64,000 nt of DNA, taken from the NCBI RefSeq assembly GCF_019279795.1, contig NC_056732.1, positions 1,071,693,438 through 1,071,757,437 on the forward strand. Direction: 5' to 3'. Below the pieces are notes generated by a model. That model did no database searches, was not told where the DNA came from, and saw only the letters and a program-made list of their open reading frames with translations. This document shows positions 52,751-63,171 of this stretch, one piece after another (the first letter of the stretch is position 1; every line of letters begins with the position of its first letter). Made by a program: the position numbers and the translations under genes. Source of the stretch: Protopterus annectens (Eukaryota; Chordata; Ceratodontiformes; Protopteridae).

Positions 52751-52849
52751 ACGAAGCTTACCGTGGGTGTTGACTCTGGTCCTAAAACTCCATGTTGGTA
52801 AGGTCTTGCAGCTGTAAAGGTGTGCGTGTGTGTGTGCGTGGGGGGGGGG

Positions 52850-53650
52850 GCGATCTACCCCCCCCCTCACTTTATGGTTCCAACACCCATGTGTCTGGAG
52901 CACTCATTTGAAAAGCCTCAGAGGACGTGTAAGAACAGAGATCCATGCTGACCTCTAACTGCGTCGGGGCAGAGTGATCTGATGTAAGCAGGAGACATTC
53001 TTCAGGGTTTTTACTAGCTTCTTGAGATGTCCAGTGTAGGCTGGATAACAACCAGATCAGACCTAGACTTTCTGGCCTTCTTGAAAAACTGCTGTTCCTT
53101 GGGATGGGAGGACTCCACCACAGCACTCTGAGCCAACAATTTAAGACATTGGTTCTTGGGGTATATGGACAGGGAAGAAACTACTATGGAGGGCCTTAGG
53201 AACAAACATTTGATAAACACAGCACTGGCATAGTTGTAGGAAGCACTTGGGCAAAAAGACGCTGGTTGTGACCGTCTTTATAGGGAATATGCCTCCCTTA
53301 CTGACATTTTCCCTTCTTGGATGGCAAAACACAAGTAACAACAATATTGAGAAAAAATAAAGAAACCCCAACAGGGCACTTATCTGAATATGGCTTGGTA
53401 ACCAGAACATCAGATGGGTGTTTAGAATGACGCTCGATAATGGCATTCAGACTGGTAGCAAACAAGCTCAGAGTATTTGCATCTGTACATCACCTTTATT
53501 AATCTATGCTGGGAACACGTGAAGTAGAGCACCTATAAAATCCAGAGGCTTTGGTATACTGGATGAACACTGGGCTATCCTTGGCAGGAGACTCCTTCAG
53601 TGAAGGATACAGCAAAAGTGATATGGAAGGATATCTGGAGAAACCAATGG
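52850..53650 (-). mobile_element. DIRS-E2: 5' terminal repeat and gag start of a DIRS
   Basis: On the minus strand the text at 53440-53650 (CACTGAAGGAGTCTCCTGCC, AAGCCTCTGGATTTTATAGG) matches the DIRS-F terminal repeat at 34345-34510. Next comes KCPVGVSLFFLN, then a gag N-terminus with GRHIPYKDGHNQRL in place of the zinc motif CGKQIPHRDYHTLC; its cysteines are mostly lost. Gag-like text continues to about 52860 and stops there. So it is a 5' fragment of a DIRS-F-like element. Confidence 0.6.
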
Positions 53651-55098
53651 GTTCATTTTAGATTTTGGAGATCTGGGTGAGGCTTTCCAGACAAGTAAGA
53701 CAGAAGACACAAAACCAGATCCAAAGGCCAAGGCGGCTACTTGAAATGAAGCCTGAGCAGAAAGAGCCAAATATGTCAGAAATGGGTAATGAGAATGACA
53801 ACTGCTCTGTACTGCAAGGCTATAAGAATTTCTGAATCGGAGAAACTGCAGAATAAGCATATACAACCCTGGTACTACCCCCTCTTGAGAGATGTAGGCA
53901 AGGTAGGTGCTGCACTTGGTGCTGGTTTGCAATGCAAAAACATTGCAGCAGGGATGGCCCCAACAGTTGAAAACAGCCTAAGCCACCACTGGATTGACAG
54001 ACCACTCATAAGGGATGAGGAGCATTCCAATGAGCCTGTGTGTGATGCAGGTAGATTGTTTTGAGCATGAGAGTTGTTACTAGAAACCTGTGCAAACTCA
54101 CTGCCTAAAGACAAACTCTCACTGCGTCCTGACACAAAGGGTAGGACCAAAGTATCTACCCTTGTGAAAGGATGGGAAAGAAATCCAGCAATGTAGATGA
54201 CTCCAAGTGTTGGTCAGAATGATGGGGAATCAAAGACTGTGGGTCAGCTGAAGCCACTGATTGCACAGTAAACATATTAACACCCTCATATGATACCAAG
54301 CAAAATGCTCAATCAGAATACAAGAAGCCATTAAACCCAAGACCCTCAGGACCAGATAAGCTGGAGGTTTCTTCCAATGCAGATCATCTTTTATTGCCTT
54401 GTGAAGAAACTGTATTACTTCTGAGAGCAAGGATGCTACACAGCAACTCCGTCCAGATGGCAGCAGATGAAATGTAAACACTGTGTTGGCCCTAGATGAG
54501 GCTTTGCTAGATTGTGAAGCCAAAGGTCAAACAAATAAGTAGACTGTAATCCTTGTCATTCAGTGAGGGATTCCACTGTTGGGGCAGCCAGAAGCCAATC
54601 ATCCAAATATGGGAACACCTGTGTTTAAGGAAGTCGAAGACGGGCTGCAACAACTGTCAGGCACTTGGAGAACTCTGGGGGGGGGGGGGACCAAAGGGCA
54701 GGGCTCTGAACAGATACTGACCATCTCCTACTCTGAAGTGAAAAAGCTTTCTGCAAGTTGAGGCAGTCTTGATTTGTAAAGTAAGGATCCTGAAGGTCCA
54801 CATAGTACATCCAATCTCCCTCATCAGTCAGGTCAGAATTGATGTAATCATGCTGAGCAAGGTCTCCTTTACAAACGTGATCAGGTAACGGAGGACCAGT
54901 TTGTCCTAAGGTCCTTGCTCTTCAGAAACAAAAAATGTGGAGTACTGGCCTGACTCTAGCTGGTCTAGTGAGATGTCTTGGATGGCTCTCTTTTCTAGTA
55001 AAGACAGAACTTTCTTTTCAGGCACTTTAAACTCTTTAGGTGGTACACCTTTGGGAGTGGCCAATGAGAATGGGGAAGCGAGTGAGGAAAGGGTGTAA
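53651..55098 (-). pseudogene. DIRS-E1: RT/RNase H remnant
   Basis: Minus strand. FKVPEKKVLSLLEKRAIQDI at about 54980-55050 is the RT N-terminal side. About 54690-54780 gives FHFRVGDGQYLF and the FSKCLTVVAARLRLP block (compare FTKVLAPVIAFLRL). FPYLDDWLLAAP near 54600 keeps YLDD. 54230-54523 gives VLRVLGLMASCIL and WYHMRVL. Below 54200, frames such as LPFVSGRSESL may be degraded RNase H. It resembles DIRS-B more than DIRS-A. G-runs at 54676-54688 disturb the frame. Confidence 0.68.
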
Positions 55099-55361
55099 AA
55101 TAACTTTTTTATTTTATTTTACATTTGTTGACCAGGATAGTCCGACTGGATATATGTCCATTTTCAGCGGAGGCCCGGAGAGAAAAGCTCCAGGACACAC
55201 CAACAGTTTAACAATAATAAAAAACAGACAATATACATTTTTGATATGTACAAAAATAGAAGACAATATCATTGATAAAGATTAACCCTTAGATAAGATA
55301 GAGTAGGTTAATAGTAAAACTGAATAAACAAATAACTTAATATGAAGTTTGAAGTTAGCCA
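55099..55361 (-). mobile_element. LINE 3' tail, L2/CR1 type
   Basis: On the plus strand it starts with TTTTTTATTTTATTTTACA and the tail block TGTCCATTTTCAGCGGAGGC, CCGGAGAGAAAAGCTCC, as at 6862-6970. About 160 AT-rich bases of 3' UTR follow up to 55361. It lies between two DIRS fragments. No coding part remains. Confidence 0.75.
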
Positions 55362-56860
55362 GTGTAGGAAAGGCATACATTGTCAATGTTTTCCAACTGA
55401 ATGAGAGGGCGTCCACTTTCCAAGCTAGTGTGTGGTATGTTTTTGTGCAGAATTTCCGTAGTTGGTAGTTTTGGGGGGAAGCAAACAGATCTATGTCTGG
55501 ACTCCCCCATCTTGGAGTTATCATTGCGAATACTTGTGGATCTAGTTTCCACTCGTGAGGATCTGTGATGTTTCTGCTTAGATCGTCTGCCAGTGTGTTT
55601 TTCTTTCCTGGCAGGAATTGTGCTTGTAGTTGAACTTGGTAGGTCAGTGCTGTGTTCCACCACAAGGTCATTGCTTGTCTGCATAGGGGGTAGGAGTGTG
55701 TGCCCCCTTGCTTGTTTATGTACCACATCACTGTGGTGTTGTCCGTCTTTATTAGGAGTTGTCCTGGATGTAGGAGGTCATTGAAAGCTGTTAGGGCACA
55801 TTTTGTACAGCTAGCATCTCTTTTTGATTGATATGTAGATGCCTTTGGTTTGCAAGCCATTTGCCCTGAATACACTGTCCTGACATGTGTGCTCCCCAGG
55901 CATAATCCGATGCATCTGTTGTTATAGTTTGCCTGGCTGCCTGAGCTCACCATAGAAATTCCTGTTGAAGGCAGGGAATGAGTGGACTTATTGTTTCCAA
56001 GCTGTGGCTGTGTTGAGACCATACGCTTTTCAGGTACTATTGTAATTTCCTCATATGCAGTTTTGCAAATGGTATTAGTAGTATGCAAGATGCCATGAAT
56101 CCCAAGGCCTGCAGAATTTTTCTTGCAGGGAGTTGGGTCTTTGTTGCCATCATTTTGTAGAATAGAGTCAGTTGTCTTTGCTTGTCTGGCGTGAGATAAG
56201 CCATCTGGGCCTGGCACCCAGGAATATTATGTCTTGTGAGGGCACTAGTTTTGACTTCTTTTCATTTACTGTGTACCCTAGGCAACTTACTAGGTTCTTG
56301 ACAACCGCCAGATGCTTTAATAGAATGCCCTTGCTTTCTGCTTGAATAAGGCAGTCTTCCAGGTATGGATATATTTGAATCCCTCTTTGTCTGCAGTACG
56401 CAATTACTGGTGCCAGGCATTTTGTGAAGACCCTGGGCGCAGTAGATAAGCCAAAGGGCAGTGCAGAGAATTGGTAATGGGTTGAACCTGCAATAAAATC
56501 GGAGGTATCTTCTGCACTTTTGTCTGATAGGGACATGCAGGTATGCCTCCTTGAGGTCCAACGTTGCTAGCCAAGCTTTCTTGCCCAGTATGGGAAGAAG
56601 TTGCTGTAGTGTTAGCATCTTGAATTTGGGTACTTCCAGGTATGTGTTTGGAATTGAGAGGTCCAGAATGGGTCTCCGGGCTTTGTCCTTTCGGGGAACT
56701 AGAAACAGTCTTGAGTAAAATCCTTGTCCTTGCTCCTGTGTAGGAACGTGTTGAATGGCTCTCATGTCCATGAGAGCTGAAATTTGCTTTTGAGCCTCTG
56801 CCCATTGATTTGGTGGCAGGTTTGGCATTCCTTTTATCCTTGGCAAAGAGTGAAAGTGGA
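55362..56860 (-). pseudogene. DIRS-D reverse transcriptase/RNase H
   Basis: RT frames 56262-56846 and 56168-56536: MPRIKGMPNLPPNQWAEAQK, ALMDMRAIQHVPTQEQGQGF, ILDLSIPNTYLEVPKFKML, ATLDLKEAYLHVPIRQKCRR and FSALPFGLSTAPRVFTKCLA. The catalytic box is YLED (56351-56366), a substitution of the first Asp. RNase H at 55282-56217: KCALTAFNDLL, IKTDNTTVMWYINKQGG and NTLADDLSRNITDPHEWKL, then DIDLFASPQNYQLRKF and VDALSFSWKT. The long frame ends in LINE-derived residues after 55362. Frameshifts separate the RT parts. Confidence 0.85.
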
Positions 56861-56979
56861 ATCTGTATCCTTGAGATACAATATTTAGGACCCATTTGTC
56901 TTTTGTGATGATGTGCCAATTGTCTGCAAAAAGTGCTAGGTTCCCCCCAGGGGAGCTGCCAAGAGGGTTTTACTTGGCA

Positions 56980-58790
56980 GTCTGAGGGGTAAGTCATTGT
57001 GTTTGTCTTCTGGTAGTTTGAGACTTGTCTTCTCCACCTGTATGGGTTGTGGCACTCCACTGTCAAGGCTGGTAAGAGCCTTGTGGCTAGCCTCTGCCTC
57101 TTGGGCATCTGTATCTGCCCCTCTGTGGTCTGGCAGAAGCTGGAAAGGACCAGTTTTTGGTTGGCCAATTTCAGCTGAAACGAGGGGGTTAAACCTGTAA
57201 AAAAATCCTTGACTGTCTGCATAGATTTTGCCTTATCCTCCATTTTCTTTAAAACTACTTCTACTTTTACACCAAATAAAACATCCTGCTGTAAAGGTGC
57301 ATCCAATAACTTTGCTTTAACATGATCAGGTAGAGTTTGTTCCTTTAACCAAGCATGCCTACGTATGACAGACCCTGTCACTGCTGCTCTACAAGAAGCT
57401 TCCAATGAATCAAATCCACATTGCAAAGTATGTTTTCCCACTTGTTTAGCTGAATGCAACAAATCTTGCATTTCCTTGTAATCTGGCTGGTCTGTATGTG
57501 CGAGCATTTTTTTGTTTTAATTGAGACATCAGATATTGTTGATATTTCAGCATGTGGAACTGACAATTTAAGGCCCTCATAGCTAGAGTAGCGGAGGTAT
57601 ATACTTTCTTTCCCCATCTGTCTAGTGCTCTAGAATCCCTTTCAGAGGGCACAGGATTTTTAGCAATAGAGGCCTTAACCCCTTTGGGACCCTGGGAAAT
57701 GGTTTCTCGGTCAGCAACAGGGCTTTTATACAGGAATTTGTGTGAGACAGGGACTCTATAGTATCTGTCTGGTTTAGCTGGTGCAGGAGGTAGTGAATCT
57801 GGGTTAAGGCTAGACTCTGAATAAACATCATCCACAATGTCTAACAGGTGGAATAGCAAGTGGTCTGTGCTGGGGTAGTAAAAGGAACTCTTGGAGCCTT
57901 TTCTTAGAATCAGAGTAATCCTGGCCTTCCCAGTGGAAATGTTCCCTCATAGTATGCAAGGTTTCGCCAAAAGAGTAGTCTTCTGGGGGAGATGCAGAAG
58001 GGATAGACTCTTCAGCATCAGAATCTTCATAAGGGGGAAAGGAATATTCTTGTTCCTCAGAAGAATCTGAGGAAATTTACACCTGGTCAGAGGAAGCATA
58101 GCCCTCCTCCTGCCTTGGCCTTTTATCAGGAGGGGGGTGGGAACCCCTGATTAGGGTAATTAAGTCTTCAGCCATCTTAAGCATCTGTTTCTTAGGCATG
58201 GGGCCTTGTACAGGAGACTGCTGTACAGTCTTATTTGTTTTTAAAGGAGTTTTCAGTTTTGTATAGGATTTAATAGTGAGTGTAGTCTGTCTGAAGACAC
58301 CTTCTGCAACTGAAGGCGTTTCAACTGCACCGGAATCTCCTTCAGGTATGGAGTCGAAGGGTCTAAAGGTAAAGGTTGGGGAGGCCTAGCAATCTCCGCT
58401 TGTGAATCGGTTGTCGCCTGGGGTTCTAAATCAGCGGTCGTCAAGGGCTGCGTATGCGCCTCACTGAAAACCGGAGAACCGGCGACTGGCCTAGCAAAGG
58501 CCTCGGAGTCTGGTTTGGATTTTGGCTGCCTCTCCTTATCTTTGCGTTTTTTATGCATTCTGGTCGTCGGTTGCTCCGACGGTATGGTATAATTAAATTT
58601 CCAACAAAAATAATGTCGGGCGAAATCAAACCAATGTTTAATAGTTCATTTATTAAACCTAGCACAAAACCGACAACCTGTGACGTCGTGGTCTGGGCCT
58701 AGGCAAGGAATACAATAAGAATGAAAGTCCTTATGAGGTATTTGCTTCCCATAAGAAATGCAATTGTTAACTTTTCTGACATCGGACTGA
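56980..58790 (-). pseudogene. DIRS-D gag-like ORF1
   Basis: Starts with SEKVNNCISYGKQIPHKDFH and SYCIPCLGPDHDVTGCRFC in a shifted frame (58790-58650); one zinc-motif Cys is Tyr. 58253-58558 is the basic middle (MHKKRKDKERQPKSKPDSE). 57446-57859: DSLPPAPAKPDRYYRVPVSH, GPKGVKASIAKNPVP, DRWGKKVYTSATLAMRALNC. 56404-57507 begins with LQCGFDSLEASCRAAVTGSV and RRHAWLKEQTLPDHVKAKLL, and this frame runs on into an alternative reading of RT. Several frameshifts are present. Confidence 0.83.
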
Positions 58791-58899
58791 GGCAAGAAAA
58801 GGTTCCCCAACGGGGTACTTAGCTTTATGAAGACTTCGGTCTGAAATTCGATTTGAAAATCTCAGGAGTTGGCCGACCGGCACTTGCGAACTGCTTCTG

Positions 58900-59095
58900 C
58901 TTCGGGCACTGCGCAGCAAGAAAGATTGAAGAAAATGGCATCGGATGCATCTTATATACCCCTGGCACACTGACGTCAGGTAAGAAGAGACAGCAACAGA
59001 TGCCGGACCAAGACTTTGGAACTCGGGCCGACTGCGGGACCGCCTGATGGCAGGATAACCCAAGTGTGATGACTACAGCAGTGTAACACGATGAA
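58900..59095 (-). promoter_or_regulatory. DIRS-D 5' terminal repeat with CRE and TATA box
   Basis: In gag orientation: TGACGTCA (58971-58978), then TATATAAG (58951-58958) 12 bases later, then the gag region. The outer end reads TAACCCAAGTGTGATGACTA and GCAGTGTAACACGATGAACAT. Layout and spacing equal those in DIRS-C, although surrounding bases differ. Confidence 0.65.
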
Positions 59096-60252
59096 CATCT
59101 TTAATTTTCTTCTGATTAATCCATTCTTTTGATGATTTGGATTTATGCTTTGGGTCATTGTCGTGTTGAAATGTAAAATTCCTGTTCATCTTCAGCTTTC
59201 TAGCAGAATCCTGTAAGTTTTGGGCCAAAAGTGACTGGTATTTGGAACTGTTCATAATTCCCTCCACTTTAACTAAAGCCCTAGTTCCAGCTGAAGAAAA
59301 GCATCCCCAAAGCATGATACTGTCACCACTATGATTCACCATGGGGATGGTGTTCTTTTGGTGATGCGAAATGTTGTTTTTGCGCCAATCATACCTTTTG
59401 GAATTGTGGCCAGAGTGTTCAACCTTGGCCTCATCAGACCATAACACATTTTCCCACATGCTTTTGGGAGACTTGATGTATTGTTTTGAAAATTTTAGCT
59501 TGGAGTGGATGTTTTTCTGTGCAAGCAAATGCTTCCGTCTTGCAACCCTACCCCATAGTTCCGATATGTGGAGAATATGGGAGATTGTTGTCACATGTAG
59601 TACACAACCAGTACTTGCCAGAAATATCTGCAGCTCCTTCAGTGTTGCTGTAGGTCTCTTGGCAGCCTCCATGACCAGTTTTCGTCTTGTCTTTTCATCA
59701 ATTTTGGAGGGACATCCAGTTCTTTGCAACATCATCTTTGTCCCATATTTTCTCCACTTTTTGATGACTGTCTTCACTGTGTTCCATGGTACATCCAATG
59801 CTGTGGAAATTTTTTTGCACCCTTCTCCTGACTGATACCTTTCAACAATAAGATCCTTTTGATGCTTTGCACACACACTGCGAACCATGGCTTTTGCTGG
59901 CAACTGAGTAAATGTCAGGAAAATCCTACTAGGACATCTGAACTTGGGGTTAATCAGTCTCTTTAAATGATGGCAGGTGTGTACCCAAGAAGACAGAATG
60001 CTGTAATTAAATCAAAAGGTGCTTCAACAAAGTATTAGTTTAAGGGTGTGCACACTAAGGTAATCAGCTTATTGTATGTTTTCATTTTTTATATTTTTTC
60101 CCTTAACATATTTGTTTTTCAATTGAATTGTACAAGTTATAGGTCACAATAAAGGTGGGAAAAGTTTTGAAATGATTTATTGTGGTCTCATTTTTATTTA
60201 TATCACAAAAACCTGATACTTTAACAGGGGTGTGTACACTTTTTATATCCAC

Positions 60253-60254
<2 letters not shown>
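59096..60254 (-). mobile_element. Tc1-type DNA transposon, 3' part cut by DIRS-D
   Basis: The 5' terminal inverted repeat lies at about 60190-60254; from the outer end it reads CACAGTGGATATAAAAAGTG, then TACACACCCCTGTTAAAG and a TCAGGTTTTTGTGATATAAA block, typical of vertebrate Tc1 elements. A 5' UTR of about 290 bases precedes the transposase gene. The element is cut within the transposase at about 59096, exactly where DIRS-D starts, so its 3' repeat is missing from this side. No TA duplication is obvious; the outer end abuts a TG microsatellite. Confidence 0.92.
59097..59903 (-). pseudogene. Tc1 transposase, truncated
   Basis: Start at 59903 (MPAKAMVRSVCAKHQKDLIV). The N-terminal paired-like helix-turn-helix includes ERYQSGEGCKKISTALDVPW and NTVKTVIKKWRKYGT; the second domain starts at SKIDEKTRRKLV. 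The catalytic domain has LWSDEAKVEHSGHN (first Asp) and FQHDNDPKHKSKSSKEW (second Asp). The third acidic residue of the DD34E triad (usually in a NPIEHLW-like block) is absent because the frame ends at KKIK before DIRS-D sequence. About 268 of the usual 340 or so residues remain, with no internal stop, so it is a young copy disrupted by insertion. Confidence 0.92.
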
Positions 60255-60291
<37 letters not shown>

Positions 60292-60366
60292 GTGTGTGTG
60301 TGTGTATAGATATATATATAAACACACTATATATATACATATATACACATACACATTATATAAACA

Positions 60367-60413
<47 letters not shown>

Positions 60414-60430
60414 CATACATATTACATATA

Positions 60431-60526
<96 letters not shown>

Positions 60527-60674
60527 CATATATATATAGATATATATACATATTACATATATATAGATATATATACATATTACATATATATAGATATATA
60601 TACATATTACATATATATAGATATATATACATATATATATATAGATATACACACACACACACACACACACACAC
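60255..60674. repeat. Long compound microsatellite (TG)n, (TA)n, (ATATATAC)n, (CA)n
   Basis: TG units, then TA tracts with interspersed ACATATTACATATATATAGA higher-order repeats (about 60530-60640, period about 34), ending in (AC)n. Open frames of Tyr-Ile repeats through it are artefacts. Confidence 0.95.
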
Positions 60675-61189
60675 GGGTCCCATACACTAGATCGAATTTT
60701 CACTAATTCGAAATAATGCATGCAATGCTCACTGCAGCGAAAGTGCACTTAATCGAAAGTGCACTTACGCGAAGTTCAGTACAACGAACGGGTGTTGTAC
60801 TGAACTTTCATGCAGGACTCACGGACCTTAGGGTTAGGGCACGGATCGTAGGGCTATCCCCTTACCATGACCCGTGCCCTAACCCTAAGGTCCGTGACGA
60901 CTGCAACGCAGTGATGGACATAGCAATGCCCTCCACTATGGTGCGATAGTCACGAATCTTAGAGTTAGGGCATGGGTTAGGGTAAGGGGATAGCTTTACT
61001 AACTATCCCCGTGCCCTAACCCTAAGGTCCGTGACTATCGCACCATAGTGGAGGACATAGCTTGTTTTTTTATGTCCTCCACTGTGCTGCATTTTTTTCG
61101 GTGAAGTGCACTTACGCAAAAGTTCACTTTCGCAGAAGTGAGGCTTCCTATTACAAGTTCGAAGTAGTGAACTTTCGTTCTTATAATAG

Positions 61190-61190
<1 letters not shown>
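60675..61190. mobile_element. Inverted-repeat DNA element with telomere-like palindromes (MITE family 2, copy 2)
   Basis: Left end GGGTCCCATACACTAGATCG, AATTTTCACTAATTCGAA; right end is the complement of GAACGAAAGTTCACTACTTCG, about 19 of 24 matching in the inner part. The outer right end merges into a TA microsatellite, so no duplication can be seen. It contains a perfect 25-bp hairpin (CACGGACCTTAGGGTTAGGG plus CACGG at 60820-60844; complement at 60872-60896) and a second, longer hairpin at about 60933-61055. The motif GCGATAGTCACGGACCTTAG (minus, near 61030-61045) recurs in 27508-28145. Confidence 0.78.
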
Positions 61191-61253
<63 letters not shown>

Positions 61254-61271
61254 ATAGATAGATAGATACAC
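61191..61271. repeat. (TA)n(TAGA)n microsatellite
   Basis: About 60 bases of TA units ending in GATAGATAGATA. Confidence 0.95.
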
Positions 61272-61299
61272 ACATTTAAGGACAAGTGCCCTTTTTAAG

Positions 61300-61395
61300 G
61301 TTCAACCCAGGAGCAATGTCAGGTTAAGTGACTAGTTCAAAGTCATACAGTAAACCAGTGGAGGTGGAAGGATCATTTATCCTTTGACTATAGTG
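61300..61395 (-). repeat. Possible CORE-SINE/MIR-like fragment
   Basis: AGGTTAAGTGACTAGTTCAA followed by AGTCATACAGTAA and AGTGGAGGTGG resembles the conserved core of vertebrate MIR/CORE-SINEs (GGTTAAGTGACTTGCCCAAG, GTCACACAG). The strand is nominal. The rest of a SINE was not recognised. Confidence 0.35.
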
Positions 61396-61399
61396 AACA

Positions 61400-62585
61400 A
61401 GCAGTTCATTAACATCTGAGAGCCTTAATACTCTGAGCTGTCAGACAAAACACAAACTCCTTTGAGCTGGAATTTCAACAGTGATCCAAGGGATGTGCCA
61501 ATAGCACAACTATCAAAGAAATTGAGGCTTTAGCTGGCAAAACATCACAAATGCACTGGTAGTGTCACCTATTCTTTAAATCATATTACTACTTTTTAAA
61601 TCTATGTCTTGGCAAACAACATGACCACTCCACAATTCCAGAGTTAGACCTCCTAACTGCCCATGTAAGCATCAGTTCTTATGCGCATACAAATCTGCAA
61701 ATGCAGCCATAAAAGCAAGCATGTCAAACGAAAGAAAAGGGAGCACTACATGGCTGAGTCATAGTTCGCAGATGAATATAAAACAAAATGACATCTGCTG
61801 TAACAATACATCATCAGTTCGTACATGGACTTACTTGTTGGACAGAAAATATGGAGAAATGTCTATTCATCTCATCTGGCAAGCAAATACGGTCGGGTCC
61901 AAATGGAGACATAAGTCAGAAAGCAAAGGAAAGTAGTTTAGCTGAAACTGAATTCATCCTGAAGTCTTGATGAGTACCTTCATGAGGTGGACCCTGTTTT
62001 TTTTTATTTTTTTATAGAAAATCTCACCAAGGCGACACTATGTAGACTGTAATTATATAGCATATATCATGGACCGAAGTAGGTCAAATATTCAAAGAGA
62101 CAGCTAGATGCACAACACCCAGGATAAAAAAAGTGCCCACTCCTGGTAGGTGCACTGGTGCCAGGACTAGAAAAAAATGAGTGTAGAATCCTCAAAATAT
62201 GGAAACATTCATACAATGTGGCCAGGCCAGGTCGAGGGAGAGGATAGCTGCCCTGTTGTAGAAGGATGCAGCAGTTCAAAAAAATCACAAACACTAATAG
62301 CCAAAGAAGAGACAACGATGATAGAGTGAACTATTAAAGATAAAAAAGAAATTACGTATTGTTAAGTACTATGCAAAAAGCCCAGAATTTCCAGACACAA
62401 GATATACAAAAAGATTTTGAGAAATTAGAGGAACAAAAAATACTTCCACAAGGAAAAACTGTCAGAAGCTTCAAATAAAACTTTGTGGTCATTAATACAA
62501 CTGATTTGTGAAAAACAGTATATAGACCAAGAAATTTTGAAAAGTATCTGAGAATGTGTGAAAATATAAACAAAACCTACATACT
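61400..62585. other. Unassigned DNA
   Basis: No gene recognised. Short open frames at 61721-61970 (+) and 62067-62315 (-) have no motif. From about 62340 the base composition becomes A-rich, like the coding-like repeat that follows, and 62352-62425 reads KLRIVKYYAKSPEFPDTRYT in one frame, which may be a diverged leading unit. Confidence 0.4.
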
Positions 62586-62771
62586 TTTGAAAGCATAAAA
62601 AAGAAATATGGACGTGGGAAAACGATTTGCTATGGTGCAATATTTATACAAAGGAGAAAGCCAAATTACTCAACATAAAGAAAGCTGCCCCAAAGACATG
62701 CAAAGAGAAATACAGGCAAAGGCATCCAGACATTGAAAATTTCACAATAAAAAAAATATCCAAGCGGGAAT

Positions 62772-63110
62772 GTGGAAAGGAAGATTAGTAAAGTAGAAGT
62801 TAAAAAAACAGAACTTGAAGTTATGGAGTGCCTGAGAAGTGAAGGATTTGGTGTAGAAGGTCTAACACAGGTTACATCACAGCATGATGGAACAAGTCCC
62901 CAAAGTAAGAAGAAACAGGAATATCAGGAGACATCTGAAGAAATATGGACATGGAAAAGAAAGAGAGATTTAAAATGGTGTATTATCTATGCAAAGGAGA
63001 AAGCAAAACTAATCAATACAAAAAGAGCAGCACCAAAGATATTTGAAGAGAAATACAGGCAAAGGAAACTGAACAAGGAAAATTTTACAATACAAAAAAT
63101 AAGAAGATAA
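62772..63110 (+). CDS. Unidentified ORF, repeat unit 2 (112 aa)
   Basis: Open from MERKISKVEVKKTELEVMEC to KENFTIQKIRR. It is hydrophilic and lysine/glutamate-rich, with a linker (GLTQVTSQHDGTSPQSKKKQ) and a probably helical second half with Trp and Cys (IWTWKRKRDLKWCIIY). Frame shift and stop at its end separate it from unit 3, although the repeat continues. It could be an exon, a piece of a retroelement ORF, or a decayed gene. No signal peptide or membrane segment is present. Confidence 0.45.
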   Translation: MERKISKVEVKKTELEVMECLRSEGFGVEGLTQVTSQHDGTSPQSKKKQEYQETSEEIWTWKRKRDLKWCIIYAKEKAKLINTKRAAPKIFEEKYRQRKLNKENFTIQKIRR

Positions 63111-63171
63111 ACAGGAAAAGTAGAAAAAGGAGATTAGTAATGGAGAAATTAAAGAAACAGAAACTGAGTTT

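Larger units (their letters stand above)
55362..59095 (-). mobile_element. DIRS-D: 3' truncated DIRS of the DIRS-A family
   Basis: Minus strand. The 5' terminal repeat (about 58900-59095) starts inside the Tc1 element at 59096. Gag, RT and RNase H follow; the element ends in the post-RNase H region at 55362, where the LINE tail begins. Recombinase, ICR and 3' repeat are missing. Text is close to DIRS-C (for example DPHEWKLDPQVF, FCTKTYHTLAWKVDAL). Confidence 0.87.

Noticed and set aside
53597..53932. Hydrophobic 111-codon frame that looks like a membrane protein
   Set aside because: It overlaps DIRS remnants and runs into terminal-repeat sequence; hydrophobicity comes from pyrimidine-rich DNA.
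59371..59835. Plus-strand frame of 154 codons opposite the Tc1 transposase
   Set aside because: A shadow of a real transposase frame with DDE motifs on the other strand.
60182..60706. Long open frames of Tyr-Ile and Thr-His repeats
   Set aside because: They are translations of TA, TG and CA microsatellites.
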